DNA from: Candidatus Aminicenantota bacterium
GTDB taxonomy: Bacteria > Acidobacteriota > Aminicenantia > Aminicenantales > Saccharicenantaceae
Direction of reading: 5' to 3'
Length of the DNA: 64,000 nt
Assembly: GCA_014360005.1 (NCBI GenBank)
Contig: JACIYI010000001.1
Coordinates: 186,001-250,000 of the forward strand
A model generated the notes under the pieces. That model did not search any database and was not told where the DNA came from. It was given only the letters and a program-made list of their open reading frames with translations. Of the stretch, positions 56,005-64,000 are shown piece by piece; within the stretch, counting starts at the first letter, position 1, and each line of letters starts with the position of its first letter. The translations under genes and the position numbers were made by a program.

Positions 56005-56568
56005 ATGGCAAGAAGGATTTCCAGGTATCTGCTGGCTTTTGGCCTGGTATTTCTGGCTGGCAGTCTTGCCCTTCTGGCTTCGCGTCAGGATGAGCTTAAG
56101 GCCAGGTACGACCCAATCATCCAGAAGCTAGCCGCCAAACACAGGGTTCCGGCTGACCTGGTCCATGCCGTAATCAAGGCAGAATCCAACTACGACCAGT
56201 TTGCCGTCTCGCCCAAGGGAGCCCTGGGCCTGATGCAGTTGATGCCGGAAACGGCCATGAAATATGGGGTGCAGAACATCCTTGACCCGGAACAGAACAT
56301 AGAGGGTGGAATCAAGTACCTGAAGGACCTGATCAAACAATACCAGGGCAACCGCAACCTGGTCCTGGCCGCCTACAACGCCGGTCAGACGGCGGTGGAA
56401 AAGCATAACGGAGTGCCGCCGTATCCGGAGACCAGGACTTACTTAAAAAAAGTGGAATATAAACACCCTTATATCAAGACCAGGACCATTATCTACCGCT
56501 TTTACGATGAAAACGGACGCCTGTGCGTGACCAATAACCCTTATTACCTGCCAAAAAAATCAGACTGA
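56005..56568 (+). CDS. Lytic transglycosylase (Slt/SLT-domain), membrane-anchored
   Basis: 187 residues. One N-terminal helix (LLAFGLVFLAGSLALLA) exports it. The SLT domain is complete: VHAVIKAESNYDQFAVSPKGALGLMQLMPETA with catalytic Glu60, then NIEGGIKYLKDLI and LAAYNAGQTAVEKHNGVPPYPETRTYLKKV. It cleaves peptidoglycan between MurNAc and GlcNAc, forming 1,6-anhydro ends. It follows alaS by 56 bp and converges on the lipid-kinase gene with 6 bp between stops. Confidence 0.94.
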   Translation: MARRISRYLLAFGLVFLAGSLALLASRQDELKARYDPIIQKLAAKHRVPADLVHAVIKAESNYDQFAVSPKGALGLMQLMPETAMKYGVQNILDPEQNIEGGIKYLKDLIKQYQGNRNLVLAAYNAGQTAVEKHNGVPPYPETRTYLKKVEYKHPYIKTRTIIYRFYDENGRLCVTNNPYYLPKKSD

Positions 56569-56574
56569 CCGGTT

Positions 56575-57525
56575 TCAGCCTTTTTTTAAGAATCCTTTAA
56601 CCTGCAGGCTGCGGGGAATTATCTCAAAAGAGGCCGGCAGCCGTCCGACCTGCTCCCCGTCCAGCTCGATCAGCACCGGCTCCGGGCGGAGCGGTGTTAC
56701 CATGATTTTCTGTCCCCGCCACATGGAAACCTTGTGGTAGTTGAGGTGGCTGCCGTTGATTAATCTCCAGCCGTGAAGGCAGAATTCCAGGAAGCTGAGG
56801 CTCTTGACCAGGATGATGTCGAACAGGCTGTCATCCAGCCGGGCCCGGGGAGCTACCTTCATTCCTTTGCCGAAGATCCGTCCGTTGGCTATGGCTCCGA
56901 TCAGGTAATTTCCTGAGGCCTTCTCCCGGCCATCAACGGTAATGCTGACCTGGTGCCCTTTGAAGGACAGCATGGTTTCGATCAGGCAGCGGACATAAGA
57001 GGAGGCTTTTCTTTTGAGTCTTTCCTCATTCACCCTTTTAACCACTTCTCCCCCCAGGCCAAAATCAGCGATGTTGAGAAAGTAGCGGCTGGCAACCTGG
57101 CCTTCAGGCCCGGCAAAGCTCACCCGACCGACATCTATAGCCTGGTCCGGGGCCTCGGAGATAAACCGGACGGCGTTTTTCAGGTTGCGGGGAATGTTCA
57201 GGCTCCTGGTCAGGTCGCAGCCGGTGCCAGAAGGAACTATGCCCAGGCTGGCTTCGGGGTTGATGGCCTGCTGGTTATCAAAAAAACCGTTGGCAATTTC
57301 GTTGACCGTGCCATCGCCGCCCACCCCGATCAGGAGCTCGGTTCCTTCCTTCAGGGCTTCACGGGCCAGCTCGGTAGCCTGGAAAGGCTTTTCGGTAAAG
57401 TCATACTTGAATTCTTTAATAAAGCTTTTAAGGCTTTCTTTTATCTCCAGCCAGCGGTGCCTGGTCCGTCCCTGGTTAGAGGCCGGGTTGACTATCACCC
57501 GGGTTTTGAGGAATCTGCGCCTCAT
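56575..57525 (-). CDS. Diacylglycerol/lipid kinase family protein (YegS/DgkB-like)
   Basis: 316 residues, start after AGGAG. VIVNPASNQGRTRHRW and LIGVGGDGTVNEIANGF are the ATP-binding signatures of the DAGK catalytic domain, followed by GIVPSGTGCDLTRSLNIP. The C-terminal beta domain is present to the end. It phosphorylates diacylglycerol or a related lipid. Its start lies inside the end of the preceding membrane-protein gene (50-bp overlap), indicating coupling. Confidence 0.93.
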   Translation of the reverse strand: MRRRFLKTRVIVNPASNQGRTRHRWLEIKESLKSFIKEFKYDFTEKPFQATELAREALKEGTELLIGVGGDGTVNEIANGFFDNQQAINPEASLGIVPSGTGCDLTRSLNIPRNLKNAVRFISEAPDQAIDVGRVSFAGPEGQVASRYFLNIADFGLGGEVVKRVNEERLKRKASSYVRCLIETMLSFKGHQVSITVDGREKASGNYLIGAIANGRIFGKGMKVAPRARLDDSLFDIILVKSLSFLEFCLHGWRLINGSHLNYHKVSMWRGQKIMVTPLRPEPVLIELDGEQVGRLPASFEIIPRSLQVKGFLKKG

Positions 57526-58006
57526 TTCTGGCTCCTGTTGCCGGTTTGAACAAAGAAAATCCTATGAGTCCCCCGATGGCTCCCAGGAAAGCGAAGATGA
57601 CCGAGGTCAGGAGCAGACTCAGGAAGAAAGTGAAGGGATTCCAGCCCTGAGGATTGACCTCGGCCCACTTTTCCCAGCCCGCCGGCATTTCTTCCACGAA
57701 GCGGGCCAGGCTTTCCAGGAATCTCCTGTTCCAGTTCAGGTAATAACCTGTTAAAGGAATCTTGATAAGAAGATTGATTACCGCCCCGAATACTCCGGAT
57801 AAAGCTCCGACCAGTAAACCGTCGCCCAGCTTGTAAGTGAGCGATTGTCGGGAGGCCCGGTCCGAGACAAGGTAGGTGGCCAGGACTCCTCCGGCCAGCA
57901 CCCAGAGACAGCAGAGACAATGCAGGAAAGGGATTCCCGACAGGATTCCGGCCAGGGCCCCGCCGGCCAGAGCCGGGATAAGCAGGTCATTCTCTTTTAA
58001 AGCCAT
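57476..58006 (-). CDS. Membrane protein of unknown function
   Basis: About 176 residues from ATG at 58004-58006, preceded by AAGG; the longer frame to 58063 is not favoured. Four hydrophobic segments: LLIPALAGGALAGILSGIP, CLCCLWVLAGGVLATYLV, LLVGALSGVFGAVINLLI and LTSVIFAFLGAIGGLIGFSLF. Small-residue-rich helices and the HCLCCLW motif resemble DUF4199/DUF5518-like small membrane proteins, but I cannot assign a family. Middle gene of a DUF2085-membrane protein-lipid kinase run. Confidence 0.75.
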   Translation of the reverse strand: MALKENDLLIPALAGGALAGILSGIPFLHCLCCLWVLAGGVLATYLVSDRASRQSLTYKLGDGLLVGALSGVFGAVINLLIKIPLTGYYLNWNRRFLESLARFVEEMPAGWEKWAEVNPQGWNPFTFFLSLLLTSVIFAFLGAIGGLIGFSLFKPATGARNEAQIPQNPGDSQPGL

Positions 58007-58064
58007 CAGCTTAACCTTACTACTAAGTCTCTTAATTCTACGATTAAAATGGCCAGGATGCAAA

Positions 58065-58559
58065 TCAACCCGCAGAACCGGCCGTCTTTCCGGGTTTAAC
58101 TTGCCGCAGGGCTTTCAGCCAGAAAACAGGCAAAAATAAGGCCCAGAGAAGGCCCGTGACCAGTCGCAGTTCAGGTGGAGACCACCATAAGCCCAGCAAT
58201 CCGCCCAGGGCGTCGACCACCAACGGTACGGCTGCGACTAATATAATGATTGCTCTGTTTTCCAGACGGCGAACCAGAGCAGACGGCAGCCAGGGGTAGG
58301 AAAGGAGTCCAAGAAAAAAACCGGAGTAGAAGCCCAGGCAACGGCTGCAAACGGCCAGCGGTTGTCCCTGGAGAAAAAAAGAGCGTTCCGGTCTCTGATG
58401 GCAGACCGAGGAGAAGAGATGGTAAAGAAAAACTGACCAGGCGGGGCGGCTTTCACGAAGATAAGGCGCCAGGAATATTCCGGCCAGGATCAAGGCAGAG
58501 AGGAGCAGGCTGCCCAGCCAGAGAATTATCTGAATCCTGTTGTGGAAGAGTGCGCTCAT
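58065..58559 (-). CDS. DUF2085 membrane protein
   Basis: 164 residues with about four helices. FSSVCHQRPERSFFLQGQPLAVCSRCLGFYSGFFLGL matches the DUF2085 signature (CHQ.P.RSF....L.VC.RC.G.Y.G), whose Cys and His residues may bind metal. Molecular function not established. First gene of a three-gene minus-strand run, divergent from the protease-fold/TPR gene. Confidence 0.88.
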   Translation of the reverse strand: MSALFHNRIQIILWLGSLLLSALILAGIFLAPYLRESRPAWSVFLYHLFSSVCHQRPERSFFLQGQPLAVCSRCLGFYSGFFLGLLSYPWLPSALVRRLENRAIIILVAAVPLVVDALGGLLGLWWSPPELRLVTGLLWALFLPVFWLKALRQVKPGKTAGSAG

Positions 58560-58569
58560 AATAAATCGT

Positions 58570-58597
58570 TTGACATCATGAATAAAGATAATATAAA
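58570..58597 (+). promoter_or_regulatory. Promoter of the protease-fold/TPR gene
   Basis: TTGACA at 58570-58575, 16-bp spacer, TATAAA at 58592-58597; start codon ATG 58628 follows GGAGG. Confidence 0.6.
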
Positions 58598-58627
58598 TAT
58601 TTTCTTGATGGAATGGAAGGAGGCACG

Positions 58628-60454
58628 ATGAAAAAAAACTATCTTGCCTTGATTGTCTGTTTTTTCATTCTGTGCCAGTTTTCGCTTGCCGGACAAGCTC
58701 AAGAAGCAGTTGATATACTGGGTAAGGCTTCAGCGGGAGTGGTCACCCTTAAATCCTGGGATAAGAACAAGAATGTAATGGGGGAGGGTACCGGCCTGGC
58801 CTTGGACGAAAATCTGGTGGTCGTCCCATACCACCTTATTTCGCAGGCGAACGCAGCCGAAGTGACCAGCATTTCAGGCAAGAGAGGAAAAGTTGAAAGC
58901 CTGGTGGCTACCAACCGGGATTATGACCTGGCCCTGGTCAGGATAAAGGGGAAGCTTGGGGCCCTGAAGCCCGGAACTTCTGACAGCCTGAACCCTGGAG
59001 ACCGGATTTTTGCTCTGAGTGAAATTTCCGGCCAGGTAATTATTACTGAGGGGAATTTAAAAGGGTGGCTGGAGCTGGTTCCGGGTAAAATCAGGTTGCT
59101 GGAAGTGAACATGAACCTGGAAAAGCCGGCTTGTGGAGCTCCGATATTTGACGCTCAGGGCAAGGTGGTGGGCGTGGCTCTGGTGTTCGGGGCGGGAGTT
59201 AAATTCGGGGTCCCGGTGGAGGCGGTGCTGGCCATGAACAGCCAGGCCAAGGGCCTGGATTTGAAAGCTGCACCCAAGGAAAATTACCTGGACCTGCCGG
59301 AGGGCAGTCTGCTGGTGGGCAAAGCGGCCAGCCTGCTGAATGAACCGGGGATGGCCTCCATCTACCTGGAAAAATATCTCAAACAGAAAGCTGACGACCT
59401 CGAAGGTTATGTGCTGCTCGGCCAGGCCTATTACCGTCTTGGCAATATCGCGGAAAGCTATAAAAATTATGCCAAGGCCCTGCTCCTTAACCCGGACCAT
59501 CCACAGGCCCTGTACGGTATGGGTCTTTCTAAGCTCCGGGAAAGAAAGTTTAAGGAAGCGGCCGAGTATCTGGAGAAGGCCATCAGCCGTAATATAGATT
59601 CCAGAGAAGTCTTTTTCGAACTGGGCACGGCTTACGAGGAGCTGCAGGACCTCGCCCGGGCGGCGGAAAATTATGAAAAATATGTTAAGGCCGGAGCGGC
59701 CAATCCTTTCCCGGCCTGGCTGAAGCTGGCCCAGACCTACCAGAGGCTGAACCAGCCACTCCAGGCCATTGCCGCTTTCCGGGAAGCTCTCAAAATCAAC
59801 CCGGACGACATCAATTGCAATTACAATCTGGCCAAACTTCTGGCTGAAACCAATCAATATGAGGAAGCGGAAGCTGTGTTCCAGAAGCTGGCCGCCCTCA
59901 ACCAGCGGGATGCCGTTACCTATTATGGCCAGATCATGCAGATGTATGACCGGGCTCGCAACTATGAAAGAGCGGTCGAAGCTGCCCGGAAAATAGTGGA
60001 ACTCAACCCAAAAAACGAAGTGGCCCTGTATAACCTGGCCATCATGTATGACCGCCTGGGCCGGTTGGAACAAGCGGTCCAGACTCTGAACGAGACCCTG
60101 GCCCTCAAGCCCGATTATACTCATGCCTGGTTCAACCTGGGAATAGTTTATGACAAGCAAAAAAAGCACGTCGAAGCGGTCGAGGCCTTTAAAAAATATA
60201 CAGCCCTGGCTCCGGATGACCCCAGCGGCTGGTTGAACATCGGGCTGGAATACATGCTGTTGAAAGATTTCGAAAAGGCCCTGCCCAACCTGGAAAAGAG
60301 CGTCAGTCTGAACCCCAATAACCCCGTGGCCCAGTACAATCTGGGCATAACATATATTAACCTCAAGGATAACTACAGCGCCAGGGAAGTGCTTAAAGTC
60401 CTCCAGAAGCTGGACCAGAACCTGGCCGGGAGGCTGGCCAAGCTGATCAAGTAG
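58628..60454 (+). CDS. Trypsin-fold domain with Cys at the nucleophile site, fused to TPR array, exported
   Basis: 608 residues from ATG 58628 (GGAGG before it). A signal peptide (LIVCFFILCQFSLAGQA) leads to a domain of about 200 residues resembling HtrA/trypsin-fold proteases: GVVTLKSWD...GEGTGLALDENLVVVPYHLI with His69, RDYDLALVRI with Asp100, and KPACGAPIFDAQGKVVGVAL, where HtrA has GNSGGPL. The Ser position is Cys169. From about residue 230 there are some ten TPR motifs to the C-terminus. It could be a Cys-nucleophile protease or a dead fold that binds peptides. Ends 89 bp before tRNA-Leu. Confidence 0.82.
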   Translation: MKKNYLALIVCFFILCQFSLAGQAQEAVDILGKASAGVVTLKSWDKNKNVMGEGTGLALDENLVVVPYHLISQANAAEVTSISGKRGKVESLVATNRDYDLALVRIKGKLGALKPGTSDSLNPGDRIFALSEISGQVIITEGNLKGWLELVPGKIRLLEVNMNLEKPACGAPIFDAQGKVVGVALVFGAGVKFGVPVEAVLAMNSQAKGLDLKAAPKENYLDLPEGSLLVGKAASLLNEPGMASIYLEKYLKQKADDLEGYVLLGQAYYRLGNIAESYKNYAKALLLNPDHPQALYGMGLSKLRERKFKEAAEYLEKAISRNIDSREVFFELGTAYEELQDLARAAENYEKYVKAGAANPFPAWLKLAQTYQRLNQPLQAIAAFREALKINPDDINCNYNLAKLLAETNQYEEAEAVFQKLAALNQRDAVTYYGQIMQMYDRARNYERAVEAARKIVELNPKNEVALYNLAIMYDRLGRLEQAVQTLNETLALKPDYTHAWFNLGIVYDKQKKHVEAVEAFKKYTALAPDDPSGWLNIGLEYMLLKDFEKALPNLEKSVSLNPNNPVAQYNLGITYINLKDNYSAREVLKVLQKLDQNLAGRLAKLIK

Positions 60455-60462
60455 TCTCCGGA

Positions 60463-60495
60463 TTGACTGAAAAAACAAAGTGTGGTATCTATAAT
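60463..60495 (+). promoter_or_regulatory. Promoter of tRNA-Leu
   Basis: TTGACT at 60463-60468 and an overlapping TATCTATAAT at 60486-60495. With a 17-bp spacer the -10 would be TATCTA; the TATAAT (60490-60495) would be 21 bp away. It lies about 50 bp before the tRNA. Confidence 0.4.
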
Positions 60496-60543
60496 CCCTG
60501 AAATCCGCACTGGCAATCAGGTTATCAGAAAGCGATTTTAACT

Positions 60544-60628
60544 GGGCAGGTGGCGGAATTGGCAGACGCACTAGGCTTAGGACCTAGTTCCTGAATAAGG
60601 AGTGCGGGTTCGATTCCCGCTCTGCCCA
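60544..60628 (+). tRNA. tRNA-Leu (anticodon UAG)
   Basis: An 85-nt class II tRNA. Acceptor stem GGGCAGG pairs with TCTGCCC (one G-U), discriminator A at 60628. The D-arm has GGCGGAATTGGCAGACGC. Anticodon stem CTAGG/CCTAG encloses loop CTTAGGA, anticodon TAG. A long variable arm (TTCCTGAATAAGGAG) and T-arm GCGGG-TTCGATT-CCCGC follow. CCA is not encoded (TT follows). Confidence 0.96.
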
Positions 60629-60702
60629 TTCCCCGCATTCATAAGCCTGATTTCACTGAATCCGGCTGATGACAGGGGTAAATATTACTGTAAGGAAGTA
60701 CC

Positions 60703-61980
60703 ATGGAAAACAATGCCAATGAGGAAAAAATCAGGGTAGTGAGTCCAACCGAGCGGGAACTGGACCTGGAAATTTCGGCTGAGACCGTCAAGAAGGAATA
60801 CGAGAAAGTCCTCAAGGACTACGTGGCCCGGGTCAAACTGCCTGGCTTCCGTAAGGGCTATGCCCCCAGGGAAATGGTTCAGAAGATGTTCGAAGCCGAG
60901 ATCAAAGAAGCGGTCCTGGATAACCTCATCCCTGACAACTTGAGGCAAGAACTGGAAAACCTGAAAGTCGTCCCGGTCAATGTTCCAACTGTCAAGTCGG
61001 TTGATTTCAGTCTGGACGGAGGAGTCAGGTACCGGGTAGCTTTTGAGGTCTGGCCGGAATTTGAGCTGCCGCCCGATTATTTAGAGAAAAAAGTGCCCCG
61101 GGACCGGGTGGAGGTGGAAGAGGCAGAGGTCGAGGCCGTTCTGAACAAGCTGAGGGAGAATGCGGCCGAATACCTGCCAGTTTCAGACCGGGGAGTCCAG
61201 TCCGGGGACTATGTGGTGATCGAGATCCAGGGCAGGGAAATGGCCAGCAAGAAATTCCTGCCTCTGGAAAAGGTGGTGATCCTGGCCGGTCACCCTGACA
61301 ATGAACCCCAGCTCAATGAAGTGCTGCCGGGTCTTAAACCTGGAGAAGAGAAGAACTTCAGCGTCAAATATCCCGATGATTATCAGCAAAAAAGGTTTGC
61401 TGGAAAAGAAATTGAATACCGACTAAAAGTATTGGAGATAAAGGAAAAAAAATTACCAGAGCTCAACGATGATTTTGCCAGAATGGTGGATGAGGTGAGC
61501 GGCCTGGAAGCTCTCAGGGAAAAAATCAAGCAGGACCTGGCCCGGCACAAAGAGGAGGAAGCCAGGGACCGGGCCATCAACCAGTACCTGGAAAAGCTGG
61601 CAGCCGAAATCAACCTGGTCATCCCCGAGAGCATGGTCAAAGAGGAAGCTCAGGCCATCATCAGCCGTCAATTCCGGGAGGAAGAATTGAAAAAGATACC
61701 GGCTGACTTCTGGCCACGGCTGCTGGAACAGGCCCGGAAACAGGCTGAAATAAGCCTGAAAAACCATATCCTGCTGCGGAAAGTGGCAGCCCGGGAAGGC
61801 CTGGACATTTCAGCCGAGGAATTTGAGCAGGAATTGAAAAAAATCTCCGAGAACAGGAATATTCCCCTGGACCAGTTGAAAGCCGTCCTGGCCCAAGAGG
61901 ACAGGGAAGATGATTGGAAACTGAACCTTCTCCTGAGAAAAACGGTTGACTTTTTGGCCGGGAGGATTATAATAGAGTAA
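60703..61980 (+). CDS. tig: Trigger factor
   Basis: 425 residues. The ribosome-binding domain has the signature LPGFRKGYAPREMVQKMF (GFRxGxxP). The PPIase-like domain (about 150-240: SGDYVVIEIQGRE...LPGLKPGEEKNFSVKYPDDYQQKRFAGKEIEYRLKVLEIKEKKLPELNDDFA) and a long helical C-terminal arm domain follow. It binds nascent chains at the ribosome exit. AGGAAG precedes the ATG. The usual downstream partner clpP is represented only by a decayed ORF, then lon. Confidence 0.95.
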   Translation: MENNANEEKIRVVSPTERELDLEISAETVKKEYEKVLKDYVARVKLPGFRKGYAPREMVQKMFEAEIKEAVLDNLIPDNLRQELENLKVVPVNVPTVKSVDFSLDGGVRYRVAFEVWPEFELPPDYLEKKVPRDRVEVEEAEVEAVLNKLRENAAEYLPVSDRGVQSGDYVVIEIQGREMASKKFLPLEKVVILAGHPDNEPQLNEVLPGLKPGEEKNFSVKYPDDYQQKRFAGKEIEYRLKVLEIKEKKLPELNDDFARMVDEVSGLEALREKIKQDLARHKEEEARDRAINQYLEKLAAEINLVIPESMVKEEAQAIISRQFREEELKKIPADFWPRLLEQARKQAEISLKNHILLRKVAAREGLDISAEEFEQELKKISENRNIPLDQLKAVLAQEDREDDWKLNLLLRKTVDFLAGRIIIE

Positions 61981-61990
61981 AGCTTTCCTT

Positions 61991-62401
61991 ATGGCCATAA
62001 TTCCTTTGATCATTGAGTATGAGGGCCTAACCGGACGCGGGTTTGATATAAGAGACAGTAAAAATTACCTGGTTAATGAATTAACAAATGACGGGGCTAG
62101 GCCAGAAATCGCCCGGGAGCGACCCCCGAGAACCGAAGCTCGTATAAAGGAAATTTTATCGTACATAAATATACCGGGAGGTTGCCTCAAGACCGGCCGG
62201 GAGATTTATGATAATATGCAACGAGCAATCTTATTTTTAACCTCGAACAGGCCGGGGTCAGGATTGGCCCGGGAAGGGGTGTGGTTAAATTCAATCATAG
62301 CCCAAAAAACCTGGAATAAGCCGATAGCTGGGCTATCCGGCCAGTCAGATAAAAAAATCAGGTCTCAGGTAAGCCTTTCCAGAAAGGACGCCCTGGTCTA
62401 A
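61991..62401 (+). pseudogene. clpP: Decayed ClpP-like ORF between tig and lon
   Basis: 136 residues starting 10 bp after tig, where clpP normally sits, with no clear ribosome-binding site. Pieces still align with ClpP in order: IIPLIIEYEGLTGRGFDI (ClpP LIPxVIExxGRGERxYDI), a middle of the same length, LSYINIPGGCLKTGREIYDNMQ ([21 protein letters not shown]), then WNKPIAGLSGQ (IHQPLGGFSGQ, active-site His now Asn). The GQAASMGA segment with the catalytic Ser is replaced or deleted. The last 50-60 residues, including the catalytic Asp region, are gone. So it should not be proteolytically active. The frame is still open, so either recent decay or a repurposed protein is possible. Confidence 0.65.
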
Positions 62402-62514
62402 ATGTCCGCTATTACTCGAGCAACAGATAATAATTAAAGGGAGGAGAGCCACCGGGTAAATGATGGTAGAATGGAGGCGAGAGGGAAATTATATTCAGGT
62501 AACAGGAGTTTAAC

Positions 62515-64000
62515 ATGACTGAGTCCCAGGAAAAATCTGAACTCATAAAAAATATACCGCTCATCCCGTTGCGGGACCTGGTGGTCTTTCCGGCTACCCT
62601 GGTGCCATTTGTGGTCGGACGTCCCTCCTCCATCAAGGCCCTGGAAAAAGCTTATGAGAAGGACAAGCTGATCTTCCTGGCCGCCCAGATGGACGCCGGC
62701 ATAGATAATCCTTTACCCCGTGATATTTACACTATGGGGGTTACGGCCAGGATTATCAGAACGGCCCGGACTGACGAAAGGAATATGAAAGTAATCGTCG
62801 AGGGCCTTAATCGGGCCCGGATTGTGGAGTTCCTGAGCACTTACCCCTATTACCAGATACTGGCCAAGGTGGTCAAAGAAATCGAGGATAATTCTCCTGA
62901 AACCCAGGAATTGCTCAAAAAAGTCCTGGCCCTGTTCGAGGAATACCTGAAGATAAATCAGAATGCCAGCCTGGATTCGATCATTCCCGCTCTCCGCGAA
63001 AACAGCACCGACCGCATCGCCGACATCATTTCCTCCCATCTCTATCTGCCGCTTGAAGAAAAGCAAAACCTGCTGGAAACGTTGAACACCAGGGAACGGC
63101 TCAACCGGCTGAGGTTCTTGCTCCAGGAATCACTGGTTAATTTTATCGGCCGGGAAACCCCGCCCGGGACACCCCGGAAAAGAGGAGGGCACAAGGAAGG
63201 ACAGAGAACCTTCATTCCCGGCGGTCAATTCAAGAAAGAAGAGCAACCGAACGAGATTGAAGAACTGAAAAGAAAAGTAGCCGAAGCCCAGATGCCGCCC
63301 GATGCCCACGACAAGGCTATGAAGGAAATCGAGCGCCTGGAGACCATGCCCCCGATGTCGGCCGAAGCCACAGTCAGCCGCAACTACCTGGACTGGCTGA
63401 TTTCCCTGCCCTGGAACAAGAAATCAAGGGAGAAGAGAGACCTGAAAGAGGCCGAGAGAATCCTGAACGAAGACCATTATGGTCTGGAAAAGGTCAAGGA
63501 AAGAATCCTGGAGTACCTGGCTATCCGGCAGCTGGTTAAGAACCCCAAAGGTGTCATCCTGGCCTTCATCGGACCGCCGGGTGTCGGCAAGACCTCCCTG
63601 GGCAAGTCCATTGCCCGGGCCACCGGGCGGAGATTTGTCCGGCTGTCGCTGGGCGGCGTCAGGGATGAGGCTGAAATCCGGGGGCACCGACGCACTTACA
63701 TCGGGGCCTATCCCGGCCGCATTATCCAGATGATAAAAAGGACTGGCACCAAGAACCCGGTCTTTTTGCTGGACGAAGTGGATAAAATGAGCATGGATTA
63801 CCGGGGCGACCCGGCTGCAGCTCTGATGGAAGTCCTGGACCCGGAACAGAACAAAGAATTCCTGGACCACTACATAGATACCGACTTTGACCTGTCGCAG
63901 GTGATGTTCATCGTCACTGCCAATTCCATCGACCCCATTCCAAGGGCCCTGCTGGACAGGATGGAGGTCATACGGCTGCCCGGCTACACCGAGGACGAGA
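62515..64000 (+). CDS. lon: ATP-dependent protease Lon (N-terminal part, cut by window edge)
   Basis: At least 495 residues from ATG 62515 (CAGGAG 8-9 nt upstream). The LON substrate-binding domain starts IPLIPLRDLVVFPATLVPFVVGRPSSIKALE. The AAA+ module has Walker A GPPGVGKTSLGKS, Walker B FLLDEVDKM and the typical SLGGVRDEAEIRGHRRTYIGAYPGRI. The helical linker before it is unusual: the segment that normally reads QREYYLxEQxKAI is QRTFIPGGQFKKEEQ, preceded by a Pro/Gly/Lys stretch (GRETPPGTPRKRGGHKEG). The protease domain lies beyond the window. It is probably the main soluble AAA+ protease gene at this locus, given the eroded clpP next to it. Confidence 0.95.
   Translation, partial: MTESQEKSELIKNIPLIPLRDLVVFPATLVPFVVGRPSSIKALEKAYEKDKLIFLAAQMDAGIDNPLPRDIYTMGVTARIIRTARTDERNMKVIVEGLNRARIVEFLSTYPYYQILAKVVKEIEDNSPETQELLKKVLALFEEYLKINQNASLDSIIPALRENSTDRIADIISSHLYLPLEEKQNLLETLNTRERLNRLRFLLQESLVNFIGRETPPGTPRKRGGHKEGQRTFIPGGQFKKEEQPNEIEELKRKVAEAQMPPDAHDKAMKEIERLETMPPMSAEATVSRNYLDWLISLPWNKKSREKRDLKEAERILNEDHYGLEKVKERILEYLAIRQLVKNPKGVILAFIGPPGVGKTSLGKSIARATGRRFVRLSLGGVRDEAEIRGHRRTYIGAYPGRIIQMIKRTGTKNPVFLLDEVDKMSMDYRGDPAAALMEVLDPEQNKEFLDHYIDTDFDLSQVMFIVTANSIDPIPRALLDRMEVIRLPGYTEDE

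Noticed and set aside
56560..56595. Bidirectional terminator between the converging lytic transglycosylase and lipid-kinase genes
   Set aside because: T-runs exist on both sides, but the stem (CTGA/TCAG) is only 4 bp.

Overview
This is chromosomal DNA from a Gram-negative-type bacterium. It carries TolC, an RND pump, predicted outer-membrane and lipoproteins, and an LOR/SDH lysine pathway. The gene content suggests a proteolytic heterotroph: many secreted peptidases, a tricorn-type protease, an SBBP-propeller protein, Memo, DsrC and a TPR-rich secretome. My best guess is the Acidobacteriota/Aminicenantes part of the tree. This is inferred from gene content and not proven, since there is no rRNA gene here. 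No prophage, insertion sequence or CRISPR array was seen. Genes are closely packed on both strands.

Layout. 1-4.5 kb: truncated M48 peptidase, two BIME-like units built from GGGGACAC/GTGTCCCC palindromes, a DUF1648-like membrane protein, an endonuclease/exonuclease/phosphatase lipoprotein and a solitary DNA methyltransferase. 4.5-9.6 kb: a giant secreted SBBP-propeller/FN3 protein and a GH20-like lipoprotein. 9.8-18 kb: TolC, membrane-fusion and RND efflux genes, followed by a metzincin-like domain fused to TPRs. 18-31.5 kb: ZIP transporter, tricorn protease, M28 peptidase, an outer-membrane barrel remnant, Mrp ATPase, MuiA-like protein, P-type Ca2+-ATPase and a UlaG-like hydrolase. 31.6-37.4 kb: orphan histidine kinase, DsrC, cysteine desulfurase, D-aminoacylase-like amidohydrolase and FolK. 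37.7-42 kb (minus strand): cysS-yraN-M14 carboxypeptidase.

42.2-45.7 kb is an apparent operon for lysine breakdown through saccharopine (separate LOR and SDH genes) plus Memo. 45.7-52 kb is a heat-shock operon hrcA-grpE-dnaK-dnaJ-rsmE-Ser/Thr kinase, preceded by a degenerate CIRCE-like operator. Its DnaK ends right after the beta substrate-binding domain and so lacks the helical lid. 52-64 kb: pilT, alaS, a lytic transglycosylase, a lipid-kinase/membrane-protein operon, a protease-fold/TPR protein whose expected catalytic Ser is Cys, tRNA-Leu(UAG), and tig followed by lon. A short ORF sits between tig and lon, where clpP usually lies. It still aligns piecewise with ClpP but has lost its key active-site segments, so it looks like a decaying clpP.

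Themes: peptide and amino-acid consumption (M48, M28, M14, tricorn, D-aminoacylase, LOR/SDH) and an unusual protein quality-control set (lidless DnaK, eroded ClpP, Lon with an atypical linker). The most unusual items are the ClpP remnant, the lidless DnaK, the metzincin-TPR fusion, the Cys-for-Ser trypsin-fold protein and the palindromic repeat pairs.
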